64,000 bases of DNA, taken from Marsupella aquatica. Taxonomy: Eukaryota > Marchantiophyta. The translations under genes were made by a program, and so were the position numbers. This document shows positions 10,271 through 20,400 of the stretch, one piece after another. The stretch spans positions 11,160,001 through 11,224,000 of the forward strand of contig OZ316898.1 of the NCBI GenBank assembly GCA_973895155.1. The letters run 5' to 3'. The first letter of the stretch is position 1, and each line of letters begins with the position of its first letter. The notes under the pieces were generated by a model. The model ran no database searches, was not told the origin of the DNA, and saw only the letters and a program-made list of their open reading frames with translations.

Positions 10271-11912
10271 ATGATTTTAAGTCACCCAGTATCATTAGCA
10301 TGCATGTTGTGCTTTTCGGCAGATCCGGGTCTTGTGGTGTATCTAGATGCTCGATGGGACTCCTCTCGTAGTGGTTATCATGGCACTGTTTCTATTATCA
10401 ACCTTCATGATAGTAAGGTCATAGAAATGGTTACTACCACAAAGAAAGAGCAGCCCAATTCATGGTTGATGGAGGAAATAGGGACCAGAAAAGGATTGGA
10501 GAGGTTGCGAGATAATGGAATTGTCATCAAAGAGGTTAGTGCATCAATTTTTCAATATTATGAATTTCTTCATAGCTTTCTTATCATGTGTTTGTAAATT
10601 CAGTATTAAATGCTAATTATCTTGGGACTTGTCATGTGTAGGTCATCCATGATGAAAATACCGCGGTGGATGCTATCCTTAGAGACCTAGGGTTGAAAAA
10701 TCAAAAAGATTTGTGGCACAAAGCTAAAAATCTTGTCAGAAAATTTGTGGACAAGTTAGTGAAGTGCACATTCACCTTGACTGTGGACATTGATACTGCA
10801 ACAACAAGGTTAGTAAATATTGTGTTATGCAAGTTTTTTTTACTTTACTACAAAATTACATTAATTTTATCTTCCAAATGTCTTCCCTCCATTCTAAGAG
10901 GTCACTGCGGGGGTCATTGTGCAGGTCACAGCTGCAGATTGCAAGTGTGAAGCAGTTGCAAGATTGGCTGAAGGCAAAGAGGGTAAAGGGGTTGTCTAAG
11001 TTGAGGAAAATTGACCTCATCCACAAGGTGGGAGGATGGAGGGGATTACCAATTGAGGAGACATTGGTGCCTATAGTATCCCGTGGACTGAAGTATCCAG
11101 AGCTTAGTCAACATAACATGTCCATGAAGTTGAAGACTTGGTTCTATATTTGCTGCAGAAGGTGCAAAACATCGTAAGTATTATACTAGCTCCATCCAAA
11201 CACAATTTTGACCTTCAGGGATGATTTGTAATTCTTTGAGACTTTGGTTGGTGGACTTGGATGATGAATTCTTGTTACGCAGAGGGGGCCATGCGCATTC
11301 ACTAGCACATGAGGTAGGTAACTGTGCAGACCATTGTTATTCATACAACATGTCTTACACTACCTGACCGACCCTGACACCATGTTGGAGAGGAAGGAGG
11401 ACCCCAGCTGGATTTATATTATGCAAAAGATTAGTATATGCATTTCAGAACAAGTTTGTGTGTGCAACTGGAACTGTCATCAAATCATTAATGCATTATT
11501 TTAGACATAATGCACAACATTACTTATTGTGGTTGTTTGTTGTCATTGTTGGGGCATAGACTCAGTGACCCATGTTGCCATGAAGGGATTTATGGCAAAG
11601 TACATCACTCCAACAAAGATGCAATGGTATACAATGGCCAGAGAAAATTTATTGTCAGAGACATTCCATTCAGTGATGGGAAAGTTTGCCACGAAACGCA
11701 TACACTTTCCAGTATCTCATGAGGCTCGTCTCATGTGTGCGTTCATGGATTGGAATGAGAACATTGGCCGCCCGGTGTGGAAGATAGTTCCTCGCATTCC
11801 CGTGCATACTGCTGTGAGAGATAGGCCAGCTCGCACTAGACTGTTGGTGGAGAGGACCACAAATTGGAAAGATGCAATTAGTCAACGCATCTATGGAGCT
11901 CCAACATTGTGA
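10271..11912 (+). pseudogene. DDE/RNase H-fold transposase, catalytic exons with SAP-like insert
   Basis: Exons consistent in phase: 10323-10534, 10642-10808, 10925-11173 and 11283-11313, then sequence around 11360-11440 and a last exon near 11569-11912. The first holds YLDARWDSS (catalytic Asp codon 10346-10348), matching the DGRCDSPG-type first motif of a eukaryotic ISL3/MULE-like transposase group. The second begins VIHDENTAVD (second Asp 10651-10653) and has LWHKAKNL, like the D-x-WH-x-K helix of that group. The last has LLSETFHSVMGKFATKRIHF (Glu codon 11658-11660), like the terminal E motif, then a DWNEN motif. Codons 10940-11035 resemble a SAP DNA-binding helix pair. The gene is degraded upstream (a TAG near 9990 and a frame change near 9846), so it is called a pseudogene, but the catalytic part is open. 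The family name rests on pattern memory, not a search. Confidence 0.6.
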
Positions 11913-12268
11913 TGCATGTCATTGTGAGTCTAGTGCCTGGTCTGGTGTGTATTATTTTCTTGTAAGTTATGTTGTGGCATTTAATTTTTCTTCAATATAT
12001 AATTTGTGTTAAATCAATTATCAACTTTGTGAAGAATATTTCCTTTTATTTTAGATTCTAATATTTGGTCATTTGTTGCAGGGCACCCAGTTTTAGGGAG
12101 GTTTAGGCATAGATTTGGTGACATGGTTTACAAACTTGTGTTTCTATTCAAAAGGGTATATGTACATGGTGAACCCTTGTAGCTGCCAATCAGCAAGAGT
12201 TTCATGACAATTGAAGAATTTTTATTCATATGGGTGGGTCACGTATACCATTACATGAAAAAGCATGA

Positions 12269-12634
12269 CTAGAAATTATACATGGGAATGACTCCTAGGA
12301 AATTCTCTTCATCCGACTGCCAATGCGATTTTATTGCCAATTCCACCTGCTCAGGGAGCACTGAGCTCTCCACCTTTCCACACAACGAATTCAGGTGTCT
12401 GACAACTTGCAATCTCTTCTTATACATAACGTTCTCACACCAACTAAAAGCAGCACATAGGAGGAGCTGGTGTGTGGGTACTGTAGGAGAGAGAACCTCA
12501 CTACAATCGTGCACAAATGTGCAAAACTCAGGGAAACAGTACTCAATGTCAGCCATAGTGAAGGTGCATTGTCGGTTGATGCTATGTGGTTCTATCCAAG
12601 TCAGGATAAAGCTCCCATCTCGACACTCATTCAA
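12269..12634 (-). CDS. small unknown protein, copy A of a tandem pair
   Basis: Open frame of 121 codons from the ATG at 12634 to a stop at 12269. The coding similarity to the neighbour (13054-13437) starts a few codons upstream of this ATG, so the true start could lie in an upstream exon; an acceptor-like AG at about 12650 would keep the frame. Shared features are a Trp near residue 13, FPEF/FPEY, a pattern of LLLCAAFSW versus LLMCAAYSY, and a C-terminal HWQSDEENFLG versus EWHSEGEQFVG. No signal peptide, no membrane segment and no family I recognise. It lies tail-to-tail with the transposase remains and may be an accessory gene of that element. Confidence 0.5.
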   Translation of the reverse strand: MNECRDGSFILTWIEPHSINRQCTFTMADIEYCFPEFCTFVHDCSEVLSPTVPTHQLLLCAAFSWCENVMYKKRLQVVRHLNSLCGKVESSVLPEQVELAIKSHWQSDEENFLGVIPMYNF

Positions 12635-13053
12635 GGTAATTTTCTGTTTACAAGTTTCCTCTTGGTCTACAAACTAAAGACAACACAAATGAATGTCAAA
12701 ACTTAGCTAATATTTTTGTAAAAGTAGTACTGTAAATAGAAACCAAAAATTAACCAGGAAACTATACTTACATGATGTGGTCCATATCTGGTGTGAGCCT
12801 TCCATCACGACAGCCTTTGAGCTTAGATAGGAGGTTCTGTTGCATGCCAAGACAAAGATTGTGGAGGGCAATGCATGATCATTATTACCTCATCAAAATG
12901 ATTGACAGTGTTACAGAAAAAGCGATTGATGTGGAGTCAAAATGATGGTAAACTCAGAGGTCATCTCCACACATTGTTGCAAAAATTTTCATTACATAAA
13001 ACTAGGTGGAAACTTGTCCACCATTACATGAAAATACTATAAAATGTGGATAT

Positions 13054-13437
13054 CTACTCTGGACAAAATCCTACAAATTGCTCGCCTTCAGAATGCCACT
13101 CGTACTGGATGGCTTCCTCGACAGGGTGAGCTATTTTGGTTCTTTCAGCATATCCACATGCCAATGCCAAATGTTTATAAACCATGTAACGTTTGCATTT
13201 CATGACATCTTCTGTGTAGCTATAAGCTGCACACATCAACAGGTCTGCCAAAGGGACTGCAGGGTTCAAAGCCTCATGACACTCTGTGACAGCCTTCCAG
13301 TACTCAGGGAACTCCCACTCTATCTCCAGAGTACTAATCAGGAGTGTTTCCTGAGCCACACTAGGGGGATCATTTGATTTCCACCAGGTCAAACAATAAA
13401 GCCCAAGGTCAACTTCACGTAGAGTGAGGGTGGCCAT
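13054..13437 (-). CDS. small unknown protein, copy B of a tandem pair
   Basis: 127 codons starting at the ATG of MATLTLREVDLG (13437). The frame stays open upstream to 13566, but that extension is created by a 40-base tandem duplication (13444-13523) with low-complexity coding, so the inner ATG is preferred. The protein aligns along its length with the product at 12269-12634 despite strong divergence, which suggests selection on the protein after an old tandem duplication. Conserved acidic, aromatic and Cys positions are visible, but no known motif. The role is unknown. Confidence 0.5.
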   Translation of the reverse strand: MATLTLREVDLGLYCLTWWKSNDPPSVAQETLLISTLEIEWEFPEYWKAVTECHEALNPAVPLADLLMCAAYSYTEDVMKCKRYMVYKHLALACGYAERTKIAHPVEEAIQYEWHSEGEQFVGFCPE

Positions 13438-13443
13438 GGTCTT

Positions 13444-13523
13444 GTTGTTATGCATGATTCTGCAAGAGACAATCATGATGATGTTGTTATGCATGATTCT
13501 GCAAGAGACAATCATGATGATGT
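13444..13523. repeat. 40-base direct tandem duplication
   Basis: Two near-perfect copies of a 40-base unit containing ATGCATGATTCTGCAAGAGA, just upstream of the small ORF that starts at 13437. Confidence 0.85.
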
Positions 13524-13612
13524 TTGGATTAATTTTGTGACAAATCCATATAATATTTCTACTCAATTTAGAGTAATTTAATCTGAGATCTTGTTTTACT
13601 CAACTATGACCA

Positions 13613-14000
13613 AGAGTCTTTAGTTGCTACAAAGCTATCCTTGTGAGTGCATAAGCCTCTCAAAATAGTGTATATTGTAGTGTAAATAATTCACTCTGAG
13701 AAAGGCTGTCTTTAGTGGCTAGAAAGCTATGATTCCTTGAGAATGCATAATCCTCTGAAAATAGTATAAACTATAGTTACAATGACGCTGCACACAGATT
13801 TTTGGGAATCAACACTTTTGTTTGTTACTTTTTGGAAATCTACTTGTTTTCTATGTAGATGTGACACTGCGCACAGATTTGTGGGAATGTGCACTTTTTG
13901 TTTGTTGCTTTTTTGAAATCTACCAAGTGATGACATCTAGATGTGAAACTGTGCACAGATTTTTGGGAATCTGCACTTGATTGTTGCTATTTTGGAATCG
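13613..14000. repeat. two consecutive degenerate tandem arrays
   Basis: Array one has two units beginning GTCTTTAGT(T/G)GCTA at about 13616 and 13709. Array two has three units containing CTGC(A/G)CACAGATTT or CTGTGCACAGATTT, starting at 13784, 13861 and 13943 (steps of 77 and 82). Copies differ by substitutions and small indels. Confidence 0.7.
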
Positions 14001-15596
14001 TAGACTCAACCCAATAAATGAACCCAAAAAAGCAGCATGAAACTAAATCGAAACAAGAAACATCAAAACAAAAACAGGTGGAAATATTTTGAATGAGCTT
14101 CGAACACCAAACCTTGGTCTCAATGTTAGCAGGCGGCCACCTTTGGAGAGTGCACTAAATCTCTTCCCGTCTTCACTGAAATGCGAGTAGCAGGAAGCAA
14201 AGTTGCAAATAGTCACAGCCAATAAGGATCAAATGAGCAAAGACAACGCTCACAGTGCACACGTACGAAATGAAGCTGCCAGACTTTATACACAGTCTCA
14301 ACGACGAGCGATGACTGTGAGGTAGTTTCATTTGTTTCGTGAAGGTCGAGGCCAAAAGGAGATGGAGGACAAGGGCTTTGAAGGGACCGCCATGGAGGAC
14401 GAAGGGACGAAGGGACCACACGGCAGGAGGTGGTTCAGCTTTCATTTTCTTGCAAAATTTGAAATTCCTTCGTTTCTTCACAAAGGGATTGACGTTTGGA
14501 GAGGAGGACGTCGAACGTAGGAGCGAGGACTGGGTGCAGGACAAACGCTGCGGGGGTTCTCTTGCGTGACACAGGACAAGTGGGCCCAGGCAGCCACGAA
14601 CGGTGGGGCCCGGGCAGTGGAGTACAAACTGAACGTACTCAGGTTGCACGGCTCAGCCCTCTTATACCTGTAGTTGTGGTTTAAGGGCAGGGGCAAGCCA
14701 GGTGGGGATGGGTGCAGGGTCCAGGTGTGTGTCAGTCAAGTTGGTCAGGGGCACATCTGGGCCAGCTAGTAGGTAGTTTCTGAGAATCCAGCAGTCATAG
14801 AAAGCAGGTCAGGCCATGAGGATTCATTCCTGTCCAGTTTGTTTTGAGAAACTGACCCCAGAGTTGCAAGATCTGACTAAAAGCTTGATCTGACTAAATG
14901 TTTGCTTTTTCCACCATGTTTGATAAACAAGTAAACTAACATGTTAAATGGAGAAGTAACGATCCAATCACGGTTCTTCTATGAGATGTCCGGGCATTGA
15001 GCTATGAAGGTTCCTTAGTCCAAAAGCAAAGGATATGGCAGACACATTCTCTTAGGATTTCAAGGAATACAACATTGAGCAAACACAACAAGATTGCGTA
15101 TTGATCTTTGTGTTTGTCTCATTTTGCAACTCTGGCCCCCAACAAATTCAAATATCAGGAACGGGATTAACTTTGTAGTAATGCCCTGTTTCCAAGGCAT
15201 TGTAGGCTGTAATGCCCCCTGCTATAATGCCCCCCAAAACTAGGGTCATAGCCCAAGTTTTGAGGGACTATTATTGACCACAATGCCCTGATAGCAAGAA
15301 TTTAATATACTTAAACTCCCGGAAGATTCTTCACTCATATTCTCTTTCTCCTTTAGTTACACTTTTAACAATCCCAAATTTCACGCAAGTTGAGATTTCA
15401 ATTTATATTCCAAGAGCCAGCAGAGTACAATCTCAATATGCCCTTGCAGAGCCTGATATGGGCATTCTCTTCCACGAAGTACAAAAAAAATTTAAAGAGA
15501 AAAATGTTGAAATGATTTAGCGTTGCTAAGCACCTACTGTGTAGGTTGTGATTTAACTCAAAAACTAGAAATCAATGCATTCTGTAACACGTCGCA
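14001..15596. other. unassigned intergenic region
   Basis: Contains overlapping open frames on both strands at 14.2-14.7 kb with no conserved motif, and AT-rich sequence after 14.9 kb. No gene, RNA or mobile element could be supported. Confidence 0.5.
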
Positions 15597-18500
15597 ATAT
15601 CCAGTGTTACACTTCTAGGGTACAGGGTTTAAGCAATGGCGAGCGAGAGCTCTTCGTCCAGCGATGAAGACGAGGAGCACAATGCTGCGTTACGCAGTGT
15701 CGCCATCGATTCCAATGCTGTTCTTCAATTCGCGATGCCCTCAGTTCAAGGTTCTGGCCGCAAATCTCGCCTATCGAAATTCTCCAGTAAGAGATCTGCA
15801 AAAGTCCTTGAGGACGACTATGACACTGACGGAGATCGTACCGGTGGGCTGAAGTTGTATCAAACTAGGGTATTTGATTCATTTCCTTTCCTCCCTCCAC
15901 CCCTCTCTGTCTCAAAGAGAGTTTGATAATTGAATCTAACTTTTCAAAACTTTCACGGATCAGCCGATAGAGTTTCGGTTGAAGCACATTGCTTCTTCTT
16001 CCTTTTCTCATGTCTAAAGTCTTATCCAGTGGTGCCAGTTGGTTCTCCCTGGATGCCTCAACTTAACCTTAACATTCGTTTCTGTATCTCTCTCGTTGAA
16101 TTCTATTCTATGCCGCAGTGTGATTCGCCCCCACCGACCATAGCCCCTTCTTCGGTCTCTAGGTCTTAGATTTGAATCTCAGAGAGATGAAATGTGAAAG
16201 TGTTTTCCAGGATAATTGTGCTTTCTCTGTCAATAATCTCAACTGCTTTAAACGTTAGGTAGGCTGAGGGAACACGGAAAACGCGATTGCATCGAAATTT
16301 ACTGCAGCTCATTGACGCATTTCTAAGTTCTTGGTTGAAAATGTAGACCCACTTCTAGACTTAAGGCCTGATTTTCAAAATCTTTTAGAGTAATTTAAAG
16401 AAAATTTGTTAGTCGCTGATTTGAACGACTTCAGCTAAATTATTATTGTTTGGAAGATGAACTGATAAGAAGTGTATTTGTTCTTGCACAGAATTTTGTG
16501 CGTTTGACCTCGGCATGTTTGCGTTGACCTGGATGAAATTTTATAGACTCGTGTTTTCTGGTCTGGATGCTGCTTGAGTGGCATGGTTCTGATATTTAAT
16601 GATATCGATATCCTTTTAAGGCAAGTCTGTTATACTCCAAGTGTTGGGTCTCGTGGGCAGTAGACAGGATTACTCAATCATCAAGGTATTGTAGTGAATC
16701 CGTGGACTTTATCCATTGTGGCAGATTGCTTTGTCTGCAGGTTCAAGACCTTCTCCAGAACCACCTCGACAAAGTTTTTGAGGAAAGTGTAGGGGAGGTA
16801 GCAGTTGAACCTGAGAATGGTGCGAAGTCTGGTGGTCACGGAGCAGACGACGAAACTTATGATGACGAAATTCGTCTATATGGCGATGCGCCTCTTGGTG
16901 TTTCCTTGAAGAGGTCCAGGCCATCGAAGCGTAAGTCGTTTGGGTCCATTTTCCCTTACCAAAGAGACTGCATTTGTGATGTCATACATAGTGAAATCCT
17001 TCTTACGGACGTGTTTGCGTCCAAGTTTTGTACTGTGCATTCTTGAAGTATGAGAACGAATGTACAGTACTACGTAACTGACCACTCACTGGTAAAATCC
17101 AGATTTTCAAGTGAGACTACTGCCTCCGCGATATGACAGTAGTGATGACGATTCAGCTGAGGTATTTCACACAAGATCTCTCAAAGCATCGTTTCTGCCT
17201 AGGTCTAGTATGTAACATGTCTCAGTTCAGTTCATGATCTTAACATGGCCAGTGAAGTTTGAAAGTGCCTTCAGAGACATCAAACGTCACAGAAATCGTG
17301 TTAGGATAGTGTGACTAATATAGAATCAAATTGGAGTAAGCAAACTTTCTTTCTAAAGCTTTCTGAATCGGAGACTGATCGTTCAGCTGATGTGCTTTAC
17401 AGCGGGAGTCTCGTTTCCAGGTGGCAGCTATTGAGACTTCGGAGGTCATATCTCAGGCAGAGAAAGCCCGGGCAAAAGCTTTTGCCAGATTTCTGGAAGC
17501 AGAAGAGGCCTCCCGAAAAGCAGACAAAGCTGAAGCAGAGCGAGTAAAACATTTGAGGAAAGAGCGAGGGGAGGAGTGGCTTCCTTCAATTGCTAAGGAA
17601 GCCATGATTGAAGTTAGAAATGAAACACAGAGAAGAAAAGCAATGACCTCAGAAGGGAAGATTGGAGTAGTTGCCACCTACAGGATTTGAGAAAACTAGA
17701 TTCTTTCAGGCAGTGGGAGTCAACTGTCTGGTCAAGCACTTTGGAAAAAGTGTACTATTCAGGGATGCCATGGTATGGGAGTACGGTCATGTGTACTCTT
17801 TGTGAGCTGGTGCATGCGCAGGCCTGTGTCTGTGTTCGTCATTGAAAGTCATGCTTTCTCCAGGAGAGGAAATCTTTTGAGAGGGTTGAAAGTGATTATG
17901 TGTCCCTGCACATCTGGTAACAGTGGTTATTATCACTATGATGGTTGTCCGCACTTATCCAAAACTTTTGCCCACATATTGTTATACAAGATCATACGAA
18001 AGTTTTCCCACATGGTCCTGTATGTTGCAGACACATTTTACCCCTCGTGCACGCTCCTATAGAAGTTTTCTTCAGGTATGTGTACCGACCTCACGACAGC
18101 ATTGGCATGTAGTTAACAGCAATTCCCAGTCAGCCTTATTTTGGAAAGATCCACACTGTTTTATAATTATAGGTAACGTAGGTAAGTTGTTGGAGGCCCA
18201 TCGAGGACACGACACACTGGCTCGAGACAGCGCCGAGTCCTTGGCATCAAACCTGAACCATCGGGCTGAGCTGCCACTATGGACCAGCACGGTCCACTAC
18301 GACTCGTTCAACAGTTCAGACAGGATACATACCACAGTGAGACCTTAATTCCTCAGAAGAAACTCGAGAAGAAGTACGAATTTGAGAATTTACATAGTGT
18401 GCATCAATATGCGAATGGTGTTAGTGTTTTTGAATTCATGAACCTCGTGGGTAAAATAATCATGAATGTATTTTAAAATGGCCTTCAATACATACTTGCA

Positions 18501-19076
18501 GCCCGTTCCTTAAATTCTGTACTTGGAACTTAATACATTCTTCTGGAGCTCAGAGTGAGAATTTCAAACACTCTAAGCTCTAACCTAGTCGTAGAACTTT
18601 CACTGAAGTACCCATCCATCATGTGCTCCTGTTACATTGATTAGCACAAAAGGTCTTGAAGGATAACTACGTGTGATCTCTTTGCCCAAGTAACAGACTA
18701 ACTGGGAATAGCACCACAGTACTTCTAGGACACATGTTGGACTTCTACTGATCAACCACAGCTTGTGCTCGAGCAAGAGTATCACGATCCTTAAAACTTA
18801 AAGGTCCGAAGTTCATGCAGACCTAAGTTACCAGATAGATACCCTTAGTTGAGCACCGGAATCTGACAACATTACTTCAACAACGATAGTTGCTGACTAC
18901 GGTGAAGGTATTCAACAGAATTTCTAACGAACTAAACGGAAGTGAAATGCAAAATTTGTAGCCACTGTTCAGTGATTAATCATAACACCGTTTCCAAGTC
19001 TGATCCTGTCTTATGACCAACAGAAGGTAATTGGTCCCTTCAGAGATGTCCCTCACCCCATTGTCAAGGTTGCACT
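15597..19076 (+). repeat. segmental duplication, copy 1
   Basis: About 3.48 kb that matches 24417-27873 in the same orientation, including exons, introns and about 1.4 kb downstream of the stop codon. The left border lies about 40 bases before the ATG, and the right border falls after the motif CATTGTCAAGGTTGCACTT. Differences are scattered substitutions and small indels (intron 1 is 871 versus 807 bases). The right border of this copy is followed by short repeats of the boundary motif (CCGCATTGTCAAGGTTG). Confidence 0.95.
15636..17690 (+). CDS. CUSTOS-like acidic/charged protein, copy 1
   Basis: Four exons, 15636-15869, 16741-16930, 17112-17161 and 17403-17690, join in phase to 253 residues. 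The N-terminus (MASESSSSSDEDEE, then a helix with LRSVAIDSNAVLQFA) is acidic and serine-rich. Exon 2 has a helix VQDLLQNHLDKVFEE and an acidic DDEIRLYGDAPLG motif; exon 3 is DSSDDDSAE; exon 4 is a long Glu/Lys/Arg/Ala-rich helix, likely coiled coil. The Ser/acidic start followed by a helix, and the DD(E/G)xRL(Y/F) motif, resemble animal CUSTOS (C12orf43), but this is memory-based and tentative. Charge pattern suggests a nuclear protein. Compared with the other copy there are about seven residue changes. The duplicated segment begins only about 40 bases before the ATG, so this copy has its own upstream DNA. Confidence 0.8.
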
Positions 19077-19584
19077 TCCCCTTCAAAGTCCCTCGCCGCA
19101 TTGTCAAGGTTGTCATTGTGTTGCTTGCTTCCCCTTCAAGAGCCCCTTCAGCGGGGCTTATAAACATTCAAAAATATTTTTGAGTAAATTAAGTTCATTA
19201 CATATTTTAGGATTAAACAAATTACTTGAGGCAGTATGAGTAAAATGTGAGGCACTGAATTTACTCAAAGTTTCATAAACCATGAAGGTCACATCAGGTA
19301 TTAATATAAGGACCTAAATGTACTTTATATTTTATATTTTTATTGAACTGTATTGGGGAATGGAGCGAAGCTTTCAATTAAAGTGCTTTGGCCTCTGACA
19401 AAATATACATGAGTGAGGACAGAGTTAATGACAGGGAAATCTTTGGACATAAGTGATGTTTTGGTCATTGAGACTGTTTTGTATGGACATAAAAGTAAAC
19501 ATTAGTATCCATGCATAAATTTATGTTTTAGCCCAGTCCATCCAAGTTTCATTTATCCATGGGGCTTCATGGACAACTTATCAA

Positions 19585-19767
19585 TCCATCCGGGCTTTAA
19601 CTTCGAAATAATATGACTCACTAATTTATATGAAAATACAAAGGGCTCCATAATTAGTGTGACTAATGAGATGGAGTCCATCCGGGCTTTACGTTCCAAA
19701 TAATATGACTCACTAATTTATGTGAAAATACAAAGGGCTCCATAATTAGTGTGACTAATGAGATGGA
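19585..19767. repeat. 92-base tandem duplication
   Basis: Two near-identical units, 19585-19676 and 19677-19767, each starting TCCATCCGGGCTTTA. Each unit contains a hairpin-prone pair, GACTCACTAATTTA and TAATTAGTGTGACT. Confidence 0.9.
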
Positions 19768-20111
19768 CAGTGTAGTTAATTACCTGGGAGGACCGCTAAC
19801 TAAATGATTTTAACATAATTATTGGAGAAATTCAAGGACAGCGCCTGTCCCAAGCTTCCAACACATAGACGGCATAAGCTTATGCCTGACCAGTTCAAAT
19901 CATTCCAAGGAACGAGGAGAAATTTAATTGACTGAAGTTCTGAGATTCAATTGAATAATTCTGGGTAATCCGCGTCCATCTGTACTTAGAGTGCATTGCT
20001 GCCGCGCGGAAATCGATCATCAGTTAGAGAGAGATAGACACACACACACACCTCAACTCGTTCGTGAAATTCGACAGAAGCCTACGATCTGAAGACATTA
20101 TTGTGGTTTAC

Positions 20112-20400
20112 GATGATCTACTCGTCGCTGGAACAGAGGGACATGATGTAGGTCCTCATTTCGTACAATCTTGGAATTTCTCGAGACGTCAGTGTATCAG
20201 TAGGTGATTTTCTCGTTTTGTCAGTCTCCAACGACATTTAGATTTGTGTTACTGTGTTTTAGGATGATCTACTCCTTTGCTGGAGAGGCAGGGATATGCA
20301 GTAGATCCCCTTTCTGTACAATCTTGGAGTTTGTAGGGACTGACCCGTAGAATGTCTTCTCGTTTTTATAGTCTCCTTAGATTTGTGTTGATAGATTTGC
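20112..20400. repeat. diverged tandem duplication, about 150-base unit
   Basis: Two units starting GATGATCTACTC at 20112 and 20263. Both contain GTACAATCTTGGA, TTCTCGTTTT, AGTCTCC and TTAGATTTGTGTT in the same order. Confidence 0.75.

Noticed and set aside
12780-12890. Possible minus-strand exon (LHNLCLGMQQNLLSKLKG) upstream of the small ORF at 12269-12634
   Set aside because: The donor at its end does not match the phase of the downstream frame, and the resemblance to a transposase C-terminus is too short.
17453-17677. Antisense open frame over exon 4 of the duplicated gene (also 26254-26478)
   Set aside because: Shadow of the Glu/Lys/Ala-rich coding exon on the opposite strand.
18600-18785. 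Minus-strand open frame conserved in both duplicated segments (also 27389-27574)
   Set aside because: Conservation is explained by the duplication; no motif, no splice context, and it lies downstream of the real gene.
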